Shown one piece after another: positions 1-14,174 of a stretch of DNA of 64,000 nt (the first letter of the stretch is position 1; each line of letters begins with the position of its first letter). The notes beneath the pieces are model-generated. The model was not told where the DNA came from. It searched no databases and saw only the letters and a program-made list of their open reading frames with translations. Source of the stretch: Siniperca chuatsi (taxonomy: Eukaryota; Chordata; Actinopteri; Centrarchiformes; Sinipercidae); assembly GCF_020085105.1 (NCBI RefSeq), contig NC_058064.1:18173823-18237822 (forward strand), written 5' to 3'. The position numbers were made by a program, and so were the translations under genes.

Positions 1-45
1 CGCCAACAGTAAATCATCAGTACAGAGAAGTGATCTAACACTTAC

Positions 46-163
46 CCTCTAATACCAGCTGGATTAACAGCTTCCCATTTCCTTTTATAAGGTCTTTGTT
101 TTGGCCAGTCAAGTGGTCGTGTTTTCTCACTAATTGTTAGTCTGGCCATGGCCTCCTCGTCAC
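46..163 (-). CDS. Internal or first coding exon of an unidentified gene (partial, runs off left edge)
   Basis: Read on the minus strand, this is an open exon with a strong splice donor (AGAGG then GTAAGTG, donor bases 41-45) and an acceptor at 164-165 (or an alternative acceptor about 12 bases further upstream, ending at 175). It encodes a basic, proline- and tryptophan-containing segment that includes RPLDWPKQRPYKRKWE. An ATG at 149-147 sits in a near-perfect Kozak context (GAGGCCATGG), so translation may begin here, giving MARLTISEKT and onward. I do not recognise the family. Downstream exons lie outside the window. The gene is divergent from osgep, so the 1.5 kb between them may hold both promoters. 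The exon call rests on splice sites and the open frame only. Confidence 0.5.
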
Positions 164-1657
164 CTATGTAATACTAAATGAGCAAATAATTGGATACATG
201 TTTAGACCATCTGTTGTTTTTAACTGCCAGAAACAAGATATGTACACCTAAATAACACTTATATGATTTAAGTGTTATTTAGTTTAATCAAAGAATAATC
301 AAAGCACTTCTGTGTACTATTAATAAACATGGTAAAAATAGTAATTTATAGAAATGTTACTCCTACTGATTTCAACTAAAGTGTTATCTTTCTTAATTTA
401 AATTCCTAATCACATCCTGCCTGTCAAGCAACTTTGTACATTATTTGTCAGCATGTAGAAATGGCTGATGGGAAGCAACTAATTACTTGTGTGTCTGTTT
501 ATTTGTTTTCCTGCTTAGATTAATAGGTCAGTGGGCTCTAGATTAGATGGCAGTACCTAAAAGAACCTAAGCATTTAGATAGCTACATATTTACATTGTA
601 AGCAGCAGTTTCTAATTACTTTTACCTTTTGAGAAAAGTTTGTGCTAGAATAAATCAACACATTTAATCAACTTACCATGCCGTCACTTGGCCTCTGCGA
701 GGTGCTGAAGCTTGTAGTAAAAAATATTTTGTTGAAAATGTAAACAGTTGAACACTGGATGTCTCTTTGCGTCTGCACTCAAAGTGTGAAGATAATTGAA
801 ATGATCTACAGAGCTCATATGTTCTCAAATGTAGAATCCTGTTGAGTTTTATTCCAGAACCATAAAGGTGTCATTATGATGGATGGAACCTTCCAAACAA
901 TGGGCTGACTTGAGCTCTATGACTCATAAAATAATAATTAAAGGTGTATTATCATATCAACACAAACTTACATCTATATACAACCTTCAGAGACACAAGT
1001 TATTTGTCGTTATTGAACATACTTGAACATGATTTCACTTCATATCAAATAAACACTCTTTAAAGTGTTTAAACAGGAATTTTCCTCATCAGAAATGTCA
1101 AATAAGAAAAAATAAAACAAAAACAAAACAGTTGCTGCTAAAACAGTTAATTATTTACATTTTTCACTATAGCATCTCTTTATATTCTTATACTAATGAC
1201 CAACAGTTGTACCTCCCAGTAAAGCTGAGAGAATATGCAACAGTACATATAAAAAGTGGAAACAGCCCACAGTTTAGCCTACCATGCCATCTTGCTGCTG
1301 ACTGCTCCTTTTTGTCACGTTGCTGCCACCTGTGTTGACTGGACCAGTGGAGCTGGCAATGACTAATATTTATGTTTTAAGTCAGTCCAGTACCCCTTTA
1401 ATTTCTCATAATTTTGACTTGGTATGTTAGAATTTTGAGTATTGTTATTTTTTATCATGCCTAACTTTTTGTGGTTCTTTTTTTTTTTGGCGCAAATGGG
1501 CTTCCAAGAAAAATGAAGTAATTGAAGGGAAATATGCTTTAAAACTGATACTGTATGCCTGTAAAAATAAGCTTCTTGCCTTCCATGCAAAGACAGAATG
1601 CATTAGTCTTCACTGCATATTGCTTTCCTCTTTCCTAAAAATTGTTTTTTAGCTGCC
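164..1657. other. Intergenic and 5' non-coding interval between divergent genes
   Basis: Apart from the possible untranslated exon at 677-710, I see no coding exon here. A T-rich acceptor (1641-1652) ends 5 bases before the osgep start codon, so osgep probably has an upstream untranslated exon somewhere in this AT-rich interval. I could not place it. Confidence 0.4.
677..710 (-). other. Possible 5' untranslated exon of the left-edge minus-strand gene
   Basis: A 34-base segment is bounded on the minus strand by an AG acceptor (711-712) and a very good donor (CATG then GTAAGTT, 671-676). In the frame required by the exon at 46-163 it contains a TGA, so if it is used it is non-coding. The strong donor is the main support; transcription is not shown. 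Confidence 0.3.
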
Positions 1658-6620
<4,963 letters not shown>

Positions 6621-7315
6621 CTGAGCAACGTCGTGGTGCTACGTATGTTGTTGCAGCAGGTCTGCTATGACAGGTGGTATAGAACTCCTGGCTTCTGAAG
6701 AGACACTTCAACTCTGGGAAAGTTAAGCACTTTGCTTAAAAGAAGCAATTTTTTTCTTTCCCTGCTCACCTGCATTACAAGGCAACTTCAAGGTATTTTG
6801 ATTTTCAAATTTTGGAGAATTGTGCTACCCACAAATGTTTCAGGTTAACTACACACCCCTACATCGTTTCTTCTGACCAGTAGGGGTGGTGGCGAGGGCA
6901 CGTTAAGTCATTAATGGTGAGCTCAACTCTGCCTTGCTGGACCGCTGTTGATAAGGAGCAACTTTTGTCACTTCCTGCACACCATAGTTCCCTGATAGTA
7001 ACCATTCACCAGAAACAAAGCTGAATGCAGAGGTCAATGAAGAGTTAGAGATGAGTAAACGTTTCTTGATATACCCATTTTTCTGTACTACATTTAAAAC
7101 ACTGTTTAATGCATCTTTTCTCCATAAAAATCTCAGGCACTATAATTTGGTGTCAAAGATACAGATTTACTGTTTATGTTCAGTTACAAATTGCTTATTG
7201 TCAGTTATCGTGCACATTTTAATGTCAAAGAGGGAAACATTAATAGAAACATGTGATTTTTGAACCTGTACAGCAGTAAATTTGAACTTCAAATAATAAA
7301 AATGTCTAAGATGGA
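6621..7315 (+). other. osgep: osgep 3' untranslated region
   Basis: There is no coding content after the TGA at 6618-6620. The region becomes AT-rich and ends with a canonical AATAAA at 7295-7300, so cleavage is expected near 7315. Confidence 0.7.
7295..7300 (+). terminator. osgep: Polyadenylation signal AATAAA for osgep
   Basis: This is the first canonical hexamer after the osgep stop codon, about 675 bases downstream. A second plus-strand AATAAA lies at 7406-7411. Confidence 0.65.
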
Positions 7316-7325
7316 ACTTGTCAAG

Positions 7326-7404
7326 TTTATTGATTTTTTTTTATTTATTAAGCAATACTGTTCACTTACATTCCTCCTCTTTCTCCAGTGTAAATTTTTT
7401 TATT
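7326..7404 (-). terminator. Cluster of minus-strand polyadenylation signals for the NUFIP2-like gene
   Basis: TTTATT on the plus strand (AATAAA on the minus) occurs at 7326-7331, 7340-7345, 7344-7349 and 7399-7404. They lie about 760-840 bases beyond the NUFIP2-like stop codon and immediately face the osgep poly(A) signal. Confidence 0.55.
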
Positions 7405-8164
7405 CAATAAATTTTTTTTCCAAAAAAATCAACATACGGAACATTGTGAGATCCCCTATGAATTCATGAGTAGCATTCATCTGATTAGGGATCCAAATAA
7501 AAACAAAGAAAGGAACTCAGCATTAAGATCTGACAGGGGTAAAGGGTGAACTCTACTGTGCCTTTGACTACACCCCTCTGTAAACTGAAGACATGGATAC
7601 ACAAGTCCTCTGCATACATTAACAATAAAACTCAAGCAGGTACAAGACAGACATTCTTCTGTTTGTAAATCAAGAAGGGGGGAAAAAAAAAATCACTCTG
7701 GTGAGGGTTTCTTGCACGCAGGGATTGGTCACAACAGGTTCTTTAACAAAGTGCTTGATTGACCGCTCGCTTTTCAGAGGACAAAAAAAAAAGTTAAAAT
7801 TGCAGCTTTGAAAGGAAAAAAAAAAAAAAGTTAAATTACAGCTCCTCAGATTGTTTAAAAGAAAACAAAAACAAAAAAAAGGACCAGCTCTACACATACA
7901 AGCTAAAAATGGTAATGAGAGGTGATGAAAACAGGTCTGATTAATTAAGGCAGGCTTTCTGTAAGGCGTTAAAAAAGTCCATTTCTGTAAGATCTCAAAG
8001 GAGTTAGTCCAAAGTGTCTCAGTGTGGCTTTGCGTGAAGACATCATCCTGAGTGCAGTATGTGTGTGAACAGGACTCAAAAATGTGTCCATCTTTACATG
8101 TTTTAATGTGCATGTAGGTGTGTGTTGTGTATGTGTTTATATATGCTTTGGGTTTCTCACACTG
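7350..8164 (-). other. 3' untranslated region of the NUFIP2-like gene
   Basis: Non-coding, with many A-runs on the plus strand (U-runs in the transcript), e.g. near 7680-7690, 7785-7795 and 7816-7829. A minus-strand open stretch at 7670-8113 is a by-product of these runs and has no family character. Confidence 0.6.
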
Positions 8165-11100
8165 CTAGGCTGGGTGCTCCTGGGTGTCCTTGTACCAGAC
8201 AACCTTTTTTGGAACTGCAAAACAAAAAAGACGAAAACAATGTCAATGGGAGAAGTTTGCCTGCCACACCAATTCTTAATAAGCTGATAACATTTGAGTG
8301 CCTGATTGTATACAATCTTGGACTCCCGATTGGCTGCATTTACTGTCTGGAAAAATGCAGTTTTATTTTATATAAATACATTTTTTCCCCATATGGTGTT
8401 AAAGATGTGGCCTTTCTGTGTAATCATCTTTTTAATGTCACCATCATCAAGCTACGTGACGCAGTAGTCGCAAACAACCTAAACTAAACTCTCTAAACTC
8501 CGTTTTCAAAGACCACAGAGTGATAAAAATTAGTGGTCTACAAAATACTGTCATGACATGTTAACACTTCCGAGGAGCTGAAGCCAATTTCACACATTTC
8601 GCCACTGCGTCAGAGGTAATTTTCTCCGTCTTGCCCATGTTTTCCCCCTGAGAAGTGGTGTGACAGCACTGACTGGTTTACTCTTTGAGCTAACTTACCT
8701 TTTTTCTGTTTGTTACAGATCGCATTCCATTCTGAGGAGAAAAAGAAAAGAAAAAAAAAAGAATCACCATTACGGAAGTAATGCACTGAAATGACAAATA
8801 AATAAATAAAATTCAGGGCACTGTCCTCAAAGCTCTTCATAGCCCTCACCTCTACTGTGATAGTTCAAAGCCTCCACTAGATGGCGACAACTAAGCAGCA
8901 GCTTCCCGTTGCTCTCGTCCACCTCCGGGTGTGTGGTGGGGGTGATGAAGGTAGCGACTGGAATGGGTGTTTCTTCGGGAGGCTGGACTGTGAGAACTGT
9001 CTCGAGCTGTAGGTCTGACTGTTCAGCGTCTGTGGGCTGGGGAGGGAGGGCGTTGGCAGCGGGGCGAGTGCTGGAGCCCTCTGTGACCGGCCTCGCCTCG
9101 CTGATGAAGCTGAGACCCCACTGGTTCTGTAGCAGCACACCGATGGCGGGGCGGTCCTCCTCCAGCGCTCCACTTGTTGCTCCCGCCTTCACCTTGGAGG
9201 CGTAGCTGACGGCAGGCTGCAGCTTGGCGGGGCTGTCCTGCACTGGGAAGGCAGGTGGGGGCTTGAGCAGTGACAGACTGTCCTCCACCCACCTCTCCTT
9301 TTGGTTAATCTTCTGTGGCCGCTCGCTTACTCGGCTGACCCCCTTCTGGCTTTCCCTGCGGAGGCTGCGGCCTTTGTGCTGCTGGCCCTTGCGCTCTTTT
9401 TCCCTGCGGACGCTGAAGGTGTGTGTGTGTCCGGGCCCGATCAGGTCGCCTTCAGGTGAAAGCTGTCGGTCACCTCCAGAGATGCAGCCTCCACCCCCGC
9501 CGCCTCCACAGTTGCCTGAGCCTGGAGACAGCCGTCTGTTGCGAATGTGCGGCTCAGAGTTGGTGGCTGAAACAAGGACTGCTGGGTCACACAGGGTATC
9601 TGACTCACAAACAGTATTGCTGGCTTCCCATGTACCTGAAAGAGAGGTGTTGACATGGTCGGTCAACTATCTGCCGTTGTCACGTGCTGAATATACTCAC
9701 ATCTACGGATCACACATACCAGACCAAGTTCCAGTTCTTGGTGATTAGTCTACCTCGTGAAACAATCACAACTGGAGAACATTAACATTTAGACTAGGCC
9801 TTAAGAAACCCTATTCAACTGTAAAAATCACAAGTCACTGTCCTGCTCTCATTTTACAATGTTTTTGTGTTAGTTTCTTGCCTCACCAACACAGTGATGA
9901 GCACACATCGTGTGTCCAAACAGGTATTTCACATTCATAAAGGATCTTTGCCCTTGGCTGTTTCATCTAAACAAACTTCAGGGGTGGATGACACATTTTC
10001 ATGTGACTTCATTGTGCCAGTTGAGTTAAGGCACAACAACAGCTGCCTGTATTGGTGACCATCTCATATGGAGTATGCCCAAATTGTTCGGTGAGTGTGT
10101 GGACTGTTGTAACGCTGAAACAATTAGTTGATTAAATCAATTTAGTCAGTCGACAGAATTAATTGCCAACAATGTTGATCCATCCATCCCATTAATCGAT
10201 GAACTCATTTATCAACAAAAAATGCTAAACAATCTTAGGTCCCAGCCTGTCAAACGTGACTATTTGCTTATTTTCACTTTATCGTTGTAAATTGAATATG
10301 TTTGGGTTTTTGTACAGTTGTTTGAGCAAAATAATAAACAGGAAAACTTCGCCTCGGACTCTTCAAGTTCCAATCTTAGGAATTTCTCACCATTTTCTGA
10401 CATTTTATAGACTAAATGATCAATTAAAAAAAAAAATCCGATTTATCAATAATGAAAATAGTTAATTGCAAGCCTGTATGTTGTTTACATTAGTAAAAAC
10501 AGTAAAATGTCTAGTTACTGGAAGACCACATTAAGTGTTGCTGGCTACAGCCTAACACAGCTTTCAATACAGTCACCATGTATCCATTACTGGCACCAAT
10601 GTTACACAACAATCTGTGTCAGTCACACTTGACGGCTAATCGTGAAAAAAGAATGATTGGTTAAAGTACTGACGGGAAGGTTAACTTACTTTTGTTCTAG
10701 TTGAGCCATTTTCTGTCCACATAGCACACGACAGACCATTAACGCTCGGAGTTTAGAAAAAAAAAAAAAAAAAAAAAAAAAGAACATGCCAACTGAAAAT
10801 ACCTCCTCGGTGGCAATAATGGTGAAACTCCCAACAGGTGCTTTGTAGGGTCACAAAACTTGAGGGGGTGCAACACTCCATATGATTAAGAAATGATTAC
10901 ACCCGGCCTGAATAGCGTGCCCGCTCCTAAGCGCCACATTTAAAAAATAAAATATAAGGTGAGGTAACGTAGTTTACCAATCCAAGGAGCCCGTCTCAAA
11001 CACCGTGACAGAAATTTCGAGAAACTAGCTGACTGTAGCGTTATATACTCTACGGTCTCTGGCTAAAAGAGTAACTTGGCTACTTTATTAGCGTCTCCTC

Positions 11101-11528
11101 GGATATAACAACATGCTATGATTCGTGTATGCGGTTTTGGCAGCTACCAAGACAGCATAAGCTATGAGCCAGCGCCGGCGTTAGCAAACTTTAATTAGCA
11201 GCGTCATGGTGCAGAGAATTAAACTCGACGGTTTTATGTATCTACTGTTGCAGCATGGTCAATCTAGTTCAACAATGTCTAAAAAACAACAGCTGTCGCC
11301 GAGGAAACGGATTTATTTTACCATATTATGAAATTAACAGCTAGCTAGCATGTTAGCCGAAGTCAAAGTTTCGTAACCCTCATTCAAAGCGGCGAGCAGG
11401 CTGCTGTCGATACAGCTAGCACAGTTGCTAACACCGTCGGCAAGACAACAAAATAACACATCTGAAAGTGGGGAACTTCGGTCAGATATGTCAGAAAGTA
11501 GCACAAACTTACCTGTTTTGATATGCAT
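8165..11528 (-). CDS. Short NUFIP2-like protein (FMRP-interacting protein 2 family)
   Basis: Four coding exons on the minus strand: 11528-11513 (MHIKT plus one base), 9635-8850, 8731-8699 and 8214-8165. They total 885 nt and 294 aa, with all phases consistent. The match to human NUFIP2 is collinear: LLKPPPAFPV...SYASKVK in the middle, then LLQNQWGLSFI (human IFQNQWGLSFI), then a C-terminus spread over three exons, YHSREWNAICNKQKK and VPKKVVWYKDTQEHPA (human YHTKEMESIWNLQKQ, DPKRIITYNEAMDSPDQ). NUFIP2 is an RNA-binding partner of FMRP and a Roquin cofactor found in stress granules. This protein is under half the usual length (about 695 aa) and lacks the His/Gln-rich N-terminus; it carries a Gly run instead. 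The start was chosen by phase: only the 16-nt exon with donor CAG-GTAAGT fits. An ETS site lies just upstream. Confidence 0.85.
10112..10474. repeat. AT-rich interspersed DNA-transposon copy (GCTGAAACAATTAGTTGATT family)
   Basis: It begins GCTGAAACAATTAGTTGATT, contains TTCTGACATTTTATAGAC, and ends ATAGTTAATTGCAAGCC. This is the usual order of a very abundant teleost non-autonomous element with ATTAATCGAT-like termini. It lies in intron 1 of the NUFIP2-like gene. Related fragments are at 3817-3868 and 22655-22839. Confidence 0.65.
10757..10781. repeat. Homopolymer of 25 A
   Basis: An uninterrupted run of A in intron 1 of the NUFIP2-like gene. The length is likely polymorphic or subject to sequencing error. 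Confidence 0.9.
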
Positions 11529-11627
11529 GTCTTTTCGTTCAATGTGTCGTTGAAGCTAAACCGTTTAGTAACTTTTGTTTACAGCGTTTTGATAACGACG
11601 GCTCGCTTGATGAGTCTTGTGTGGCCA

Positions 11628-11637
11628 CCCGGAAGTG
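11628..11637 (-). promoter_or_regulatory. ETS-type promoter element of the NUFIP2-like gene
   Basis: CCCGGAAGTG is a perfect ETS/GABP core about 100 bases upstream of the ATG at 11528. The 16-nt first coding exon and this motif fit a housekeeping-type promoter near 11.6 kb. No TATA box is apparent. Confidence 0.5.
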
Positions 11638-12543
11638 ACACGAAAATGTGGGTGGGACAGGAAGTCCCTGCAGATAAGCGGTCCGGTGAGAAACTTGGAG
11701 GGAATTTTAATATTTAACCCAACCCTTACTAAAATGATAATAACCCATGTGATAACCACGTGCTGATAGTGATATATCTGGGTGACAGGGATTTTTTTCT
11801 TTAAAAAGGCAGGTGTGTTATAAACAACCAATATTGGTTTTGAAAATGTTAACACTATAAATACACTCAAATGAGAGATATTTTACCTCCTCGGGCCTCT
11901 ACAAATTATTTAAAAGGAACATTCAGAATATCACTGGTGGAACGTTCACAACTTATTGACATATGTAATGTGTGTAAAAAAAAAAAATAGACACTTGGTA
12001 ACTTAGTGAACTAAGTTTAAAACATATTCAAACTTAGTTTACTATTTAAATAAATATAGTCTGTTTTGACCATTTTTAAACTCTAAAATATTAATATGTT
12101 GGAAATTATTATCAGGGCTTTAGATAGCACACACAGTCAGCCTTCTTCAGTGTGCTGTATTAACAACCTGTGTTTATATGACTTTCCCCACCCGCACTCA
12201 ATAGATAATCTAATTTGATGATATAAAAAGTTCAGAGCAGTCATGACTGATGTAGAGCTGGAGACAATGTGCTCTGAAGTAGTGTTGTAACTACAACCTC
12301 AGTTAACAGGCATTTATATATATATTTCTGTCTTGAATGGATCAGACATTCTGCTCTCGTATCTCATTCCTTTCATTCTTTTCTTGAATGTAACATCTGT
12401 AACCTTTCATAAGTTTACATAGAAACATATAATCAGTCACACAGTGGAAAGGAAGCAAGCAAACAAGTTATTTCCAACATTACACAGATGAATAAATGAG
12501 CTATTAACAATCACAATAAACAAGTAATGTAAGGAAAACTCAC

Positions 12544-12745
12544 CTTGGATATCTAAGCAGTCCTCCGACGCCACAGGCTGATCAGTGGTACTGTCTTTAA
12601 AGTCTCTGGCCTTCTCTCCCTTTTTCACAGATCTTTGTGACACCTCTCCACTGTCAGTCTTCTGCATTTTGTTGTCCCACCTTTTGAGAGCTTTGTTTCT
12701 GGTCATTTGTATTTTGCTTTCCTTGTTTGCCTTCACCTTGTTCAT
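12544..12745 (-). other. Candidate alternative N-terminal coding exon (Lys/Glu-rich) or decayed exon
   Basis: The minus strand is open from ATG 12745-12743 (MNKVKANKESKIQMTRNKAL and onward) to a strong donor (CCAAG then GTGAGT, 12541-12543). It ends in phase 1, exactly what the 9635-8850 exon of the NUFIP2-like gene requires. It would add about 67 Lys-rich residues. The same frame is open further upstream to about 13.04 kb, interrupted by one TGA at 12820-12818. Either it is an alternative first exon of the NUFIP2-like gene, or a relic of a longer N-terminus, or a chance purine-rich frame. The composition resembles the basic region of long NUFIP2, but I see no firm alignment. Confidence 0.3.
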
Positions 12746-13900
12746 ATTTTTCTTTTCTTCGTCCCTCTCCAAACCAGAGAATTCACTTTGTGCCTCGGCT
12801 TCTCTGCTCTCATCACTTCAATGAATCTTCATTTTCTTTGGTTCCCCTGTGGACAGTTTGGCCTCTTTTCTGGTCCCGTTTCTCTCTGGAGCTCCCATTG
12901 TCCTTTCTTCTCTGCTCTGTCCTGCTCTTTGACTTTGCTTGGCTTTATCACTTTTCCCACACTCTCCTCTCTTGCCACTGTCCTCCAGATTCTCCACCTC
13001 CTCTCTATCTTCATTTACCTTTTGAAATGTCCTTACTGTGACCCTAAATGTTATCTACCATCTCTGTCTTCTCCCCCTGTTGTTTTAAAAAAAATAATTT
13101 TAAGCACAGATAGATTCTCAGTGGAGTATTCCTTTAATAAACTAGAACTTAATTCCTGGACTGTTTTGTAGGCAGCGTCAACATCTCAGACAGAACAAAT
13201 CTAATTTATAGAAACTTAAAGAAAGACTGTATAATGATGATCCAAGTCAACTGGTTGGCAACAGGCCATGCTCCTGCTCCTGTTTTCAGACTCTTTCCAC
13301 TGGTTCCCTGCCCTGTGGTGAATGTCCTGTAACTTTCACAATCCTAGATTGGGTTTGCTAATTTCAAATCCTTTTAAAGTGAGGCCGGCTGTGTCCCTCT
13401 CCCTGGGGTCAGACCCCCGATGTCAGGTCAAAAAAAAGGAAAGGATAGCACACAAAGCTACAGACATTTTTTTGAGATTTTTGCATTTTTCCAGTGATTA
13501 CTGGATACGTTTACCCCTTCACGCCCCCCAAAATGACCCAAATAATCCCTTTTGGTTGATTTGGTCATAACCCACATCCATATGCAACTGTTGACAATGG
13601 GTCTCAAGGAGACATTGCTTAATTTTAAAGGGTCACAAGCCAAAAAGGTCGGGAAACTCTGACCTAGAGCACTTTGTTACTCTGGTTGGAGAAAATGGAT
13701 GGAGAGATTATTATTGTAAATAACATTTTCCACTAGACACCTACTAGCAATAGAGAGGGTTCTCTTTTATATCCCTTTTAAAAGACCCCCAAAGCACTCG
13801 CACTGTAACATGCCCTTTTGTTTGGGAGGGATGCACTTGATAATTATAATCATAATTCTTGATTACATCTAGCTCTTGTCCTATGGAGGTTGAATACACG

Positions 13901-13954
13901 TATTGTAAGTCACTTTATACAAAAGCCTCTGCTAAATGAATGCAATCTAATGTA
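13901..13954 (+). repeat. Teleost retroposon 3' tail (TTGTAAGTCACTTT...CTGCTAAATGAATG)
   Basis: The string TATTGTAAGTCACTTTATAC followed by AAAGCCTCTGCTAAATGAAT is a widespread 3' tail of fish retroposons. It usually ends in short TAATG-like repeats, seen here as AATCTAATGTA. The upstream body is not recognisable. Confidence 0.6.
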
Positions 13955-14112
13955 TCTGACTGTTTGATTATATTTGTCAGCAAACTGCAAGAAAGGTAAC
14001 ATTCCCATGTTCACAAAACCAGACGGAACTATACTTTTCCAAAGATGATTTTCATGAAAAAGAACAATCACCACAACAAAACAAAAAAAAATGAAACTGA
14101 TTAAAGACAGCT

Positions 14113-14118
14113 TTTATT
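14113..14118 (-). terminator. Polyadenylation signal of the TINF2_N-zinc-finger gene
   Basis: TTTATT on the plus strand gives AATAAA on the minus strand, 57 bases beyond the stop codon at 14175. The 3' untranslated region would therefore be very short. Confidence 0.65.
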
Positions 14119-14174
14119 TTGAATGTGAAAGCAATAATCATCTTCTAATAAATACATCACTTGCTCCACACAGC

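Noticed and set aside
7670..8113. 147-codon minus-strand open frame rich in Phe and Cys
   Set aside because: It lies in the 3' UTR of the NUFIP2-like gene and is built from homopolymer runs.
8827..8849. NUFIP2-like protein ending ...SRGEGYEEL at the unspliced stop
   Set aside because: A donor at 8849-8848 joins to 8731 and restores the conserved C-terminus (EWNAICNKQKK then VPKKVVWYKD), so the read-through end is intronic.
9224..9748. A 174-codon plus-strand open frame
   Set aside because: Antisense of the main NUFIP2-like exon, whose minus-strand reading matches a known family and splices in phase.
10690..10709. ATG at 10709 with a GTAAGT donor as first exon of the NUFIP2-like gene
   Set aside because: It ends in phase 2 (or phase 0 from the next ATG upstream), whereas the following exon needs phase 1. 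The exon at 11528-11513 fits.
12707..13171. 154-codon plus-strand open frame, Leu/Phe/Ser-rich
   Set aside because: Antisense of a purine-rich block. The hydrophobic appearance comes from the pyrimidine bias of that strand.
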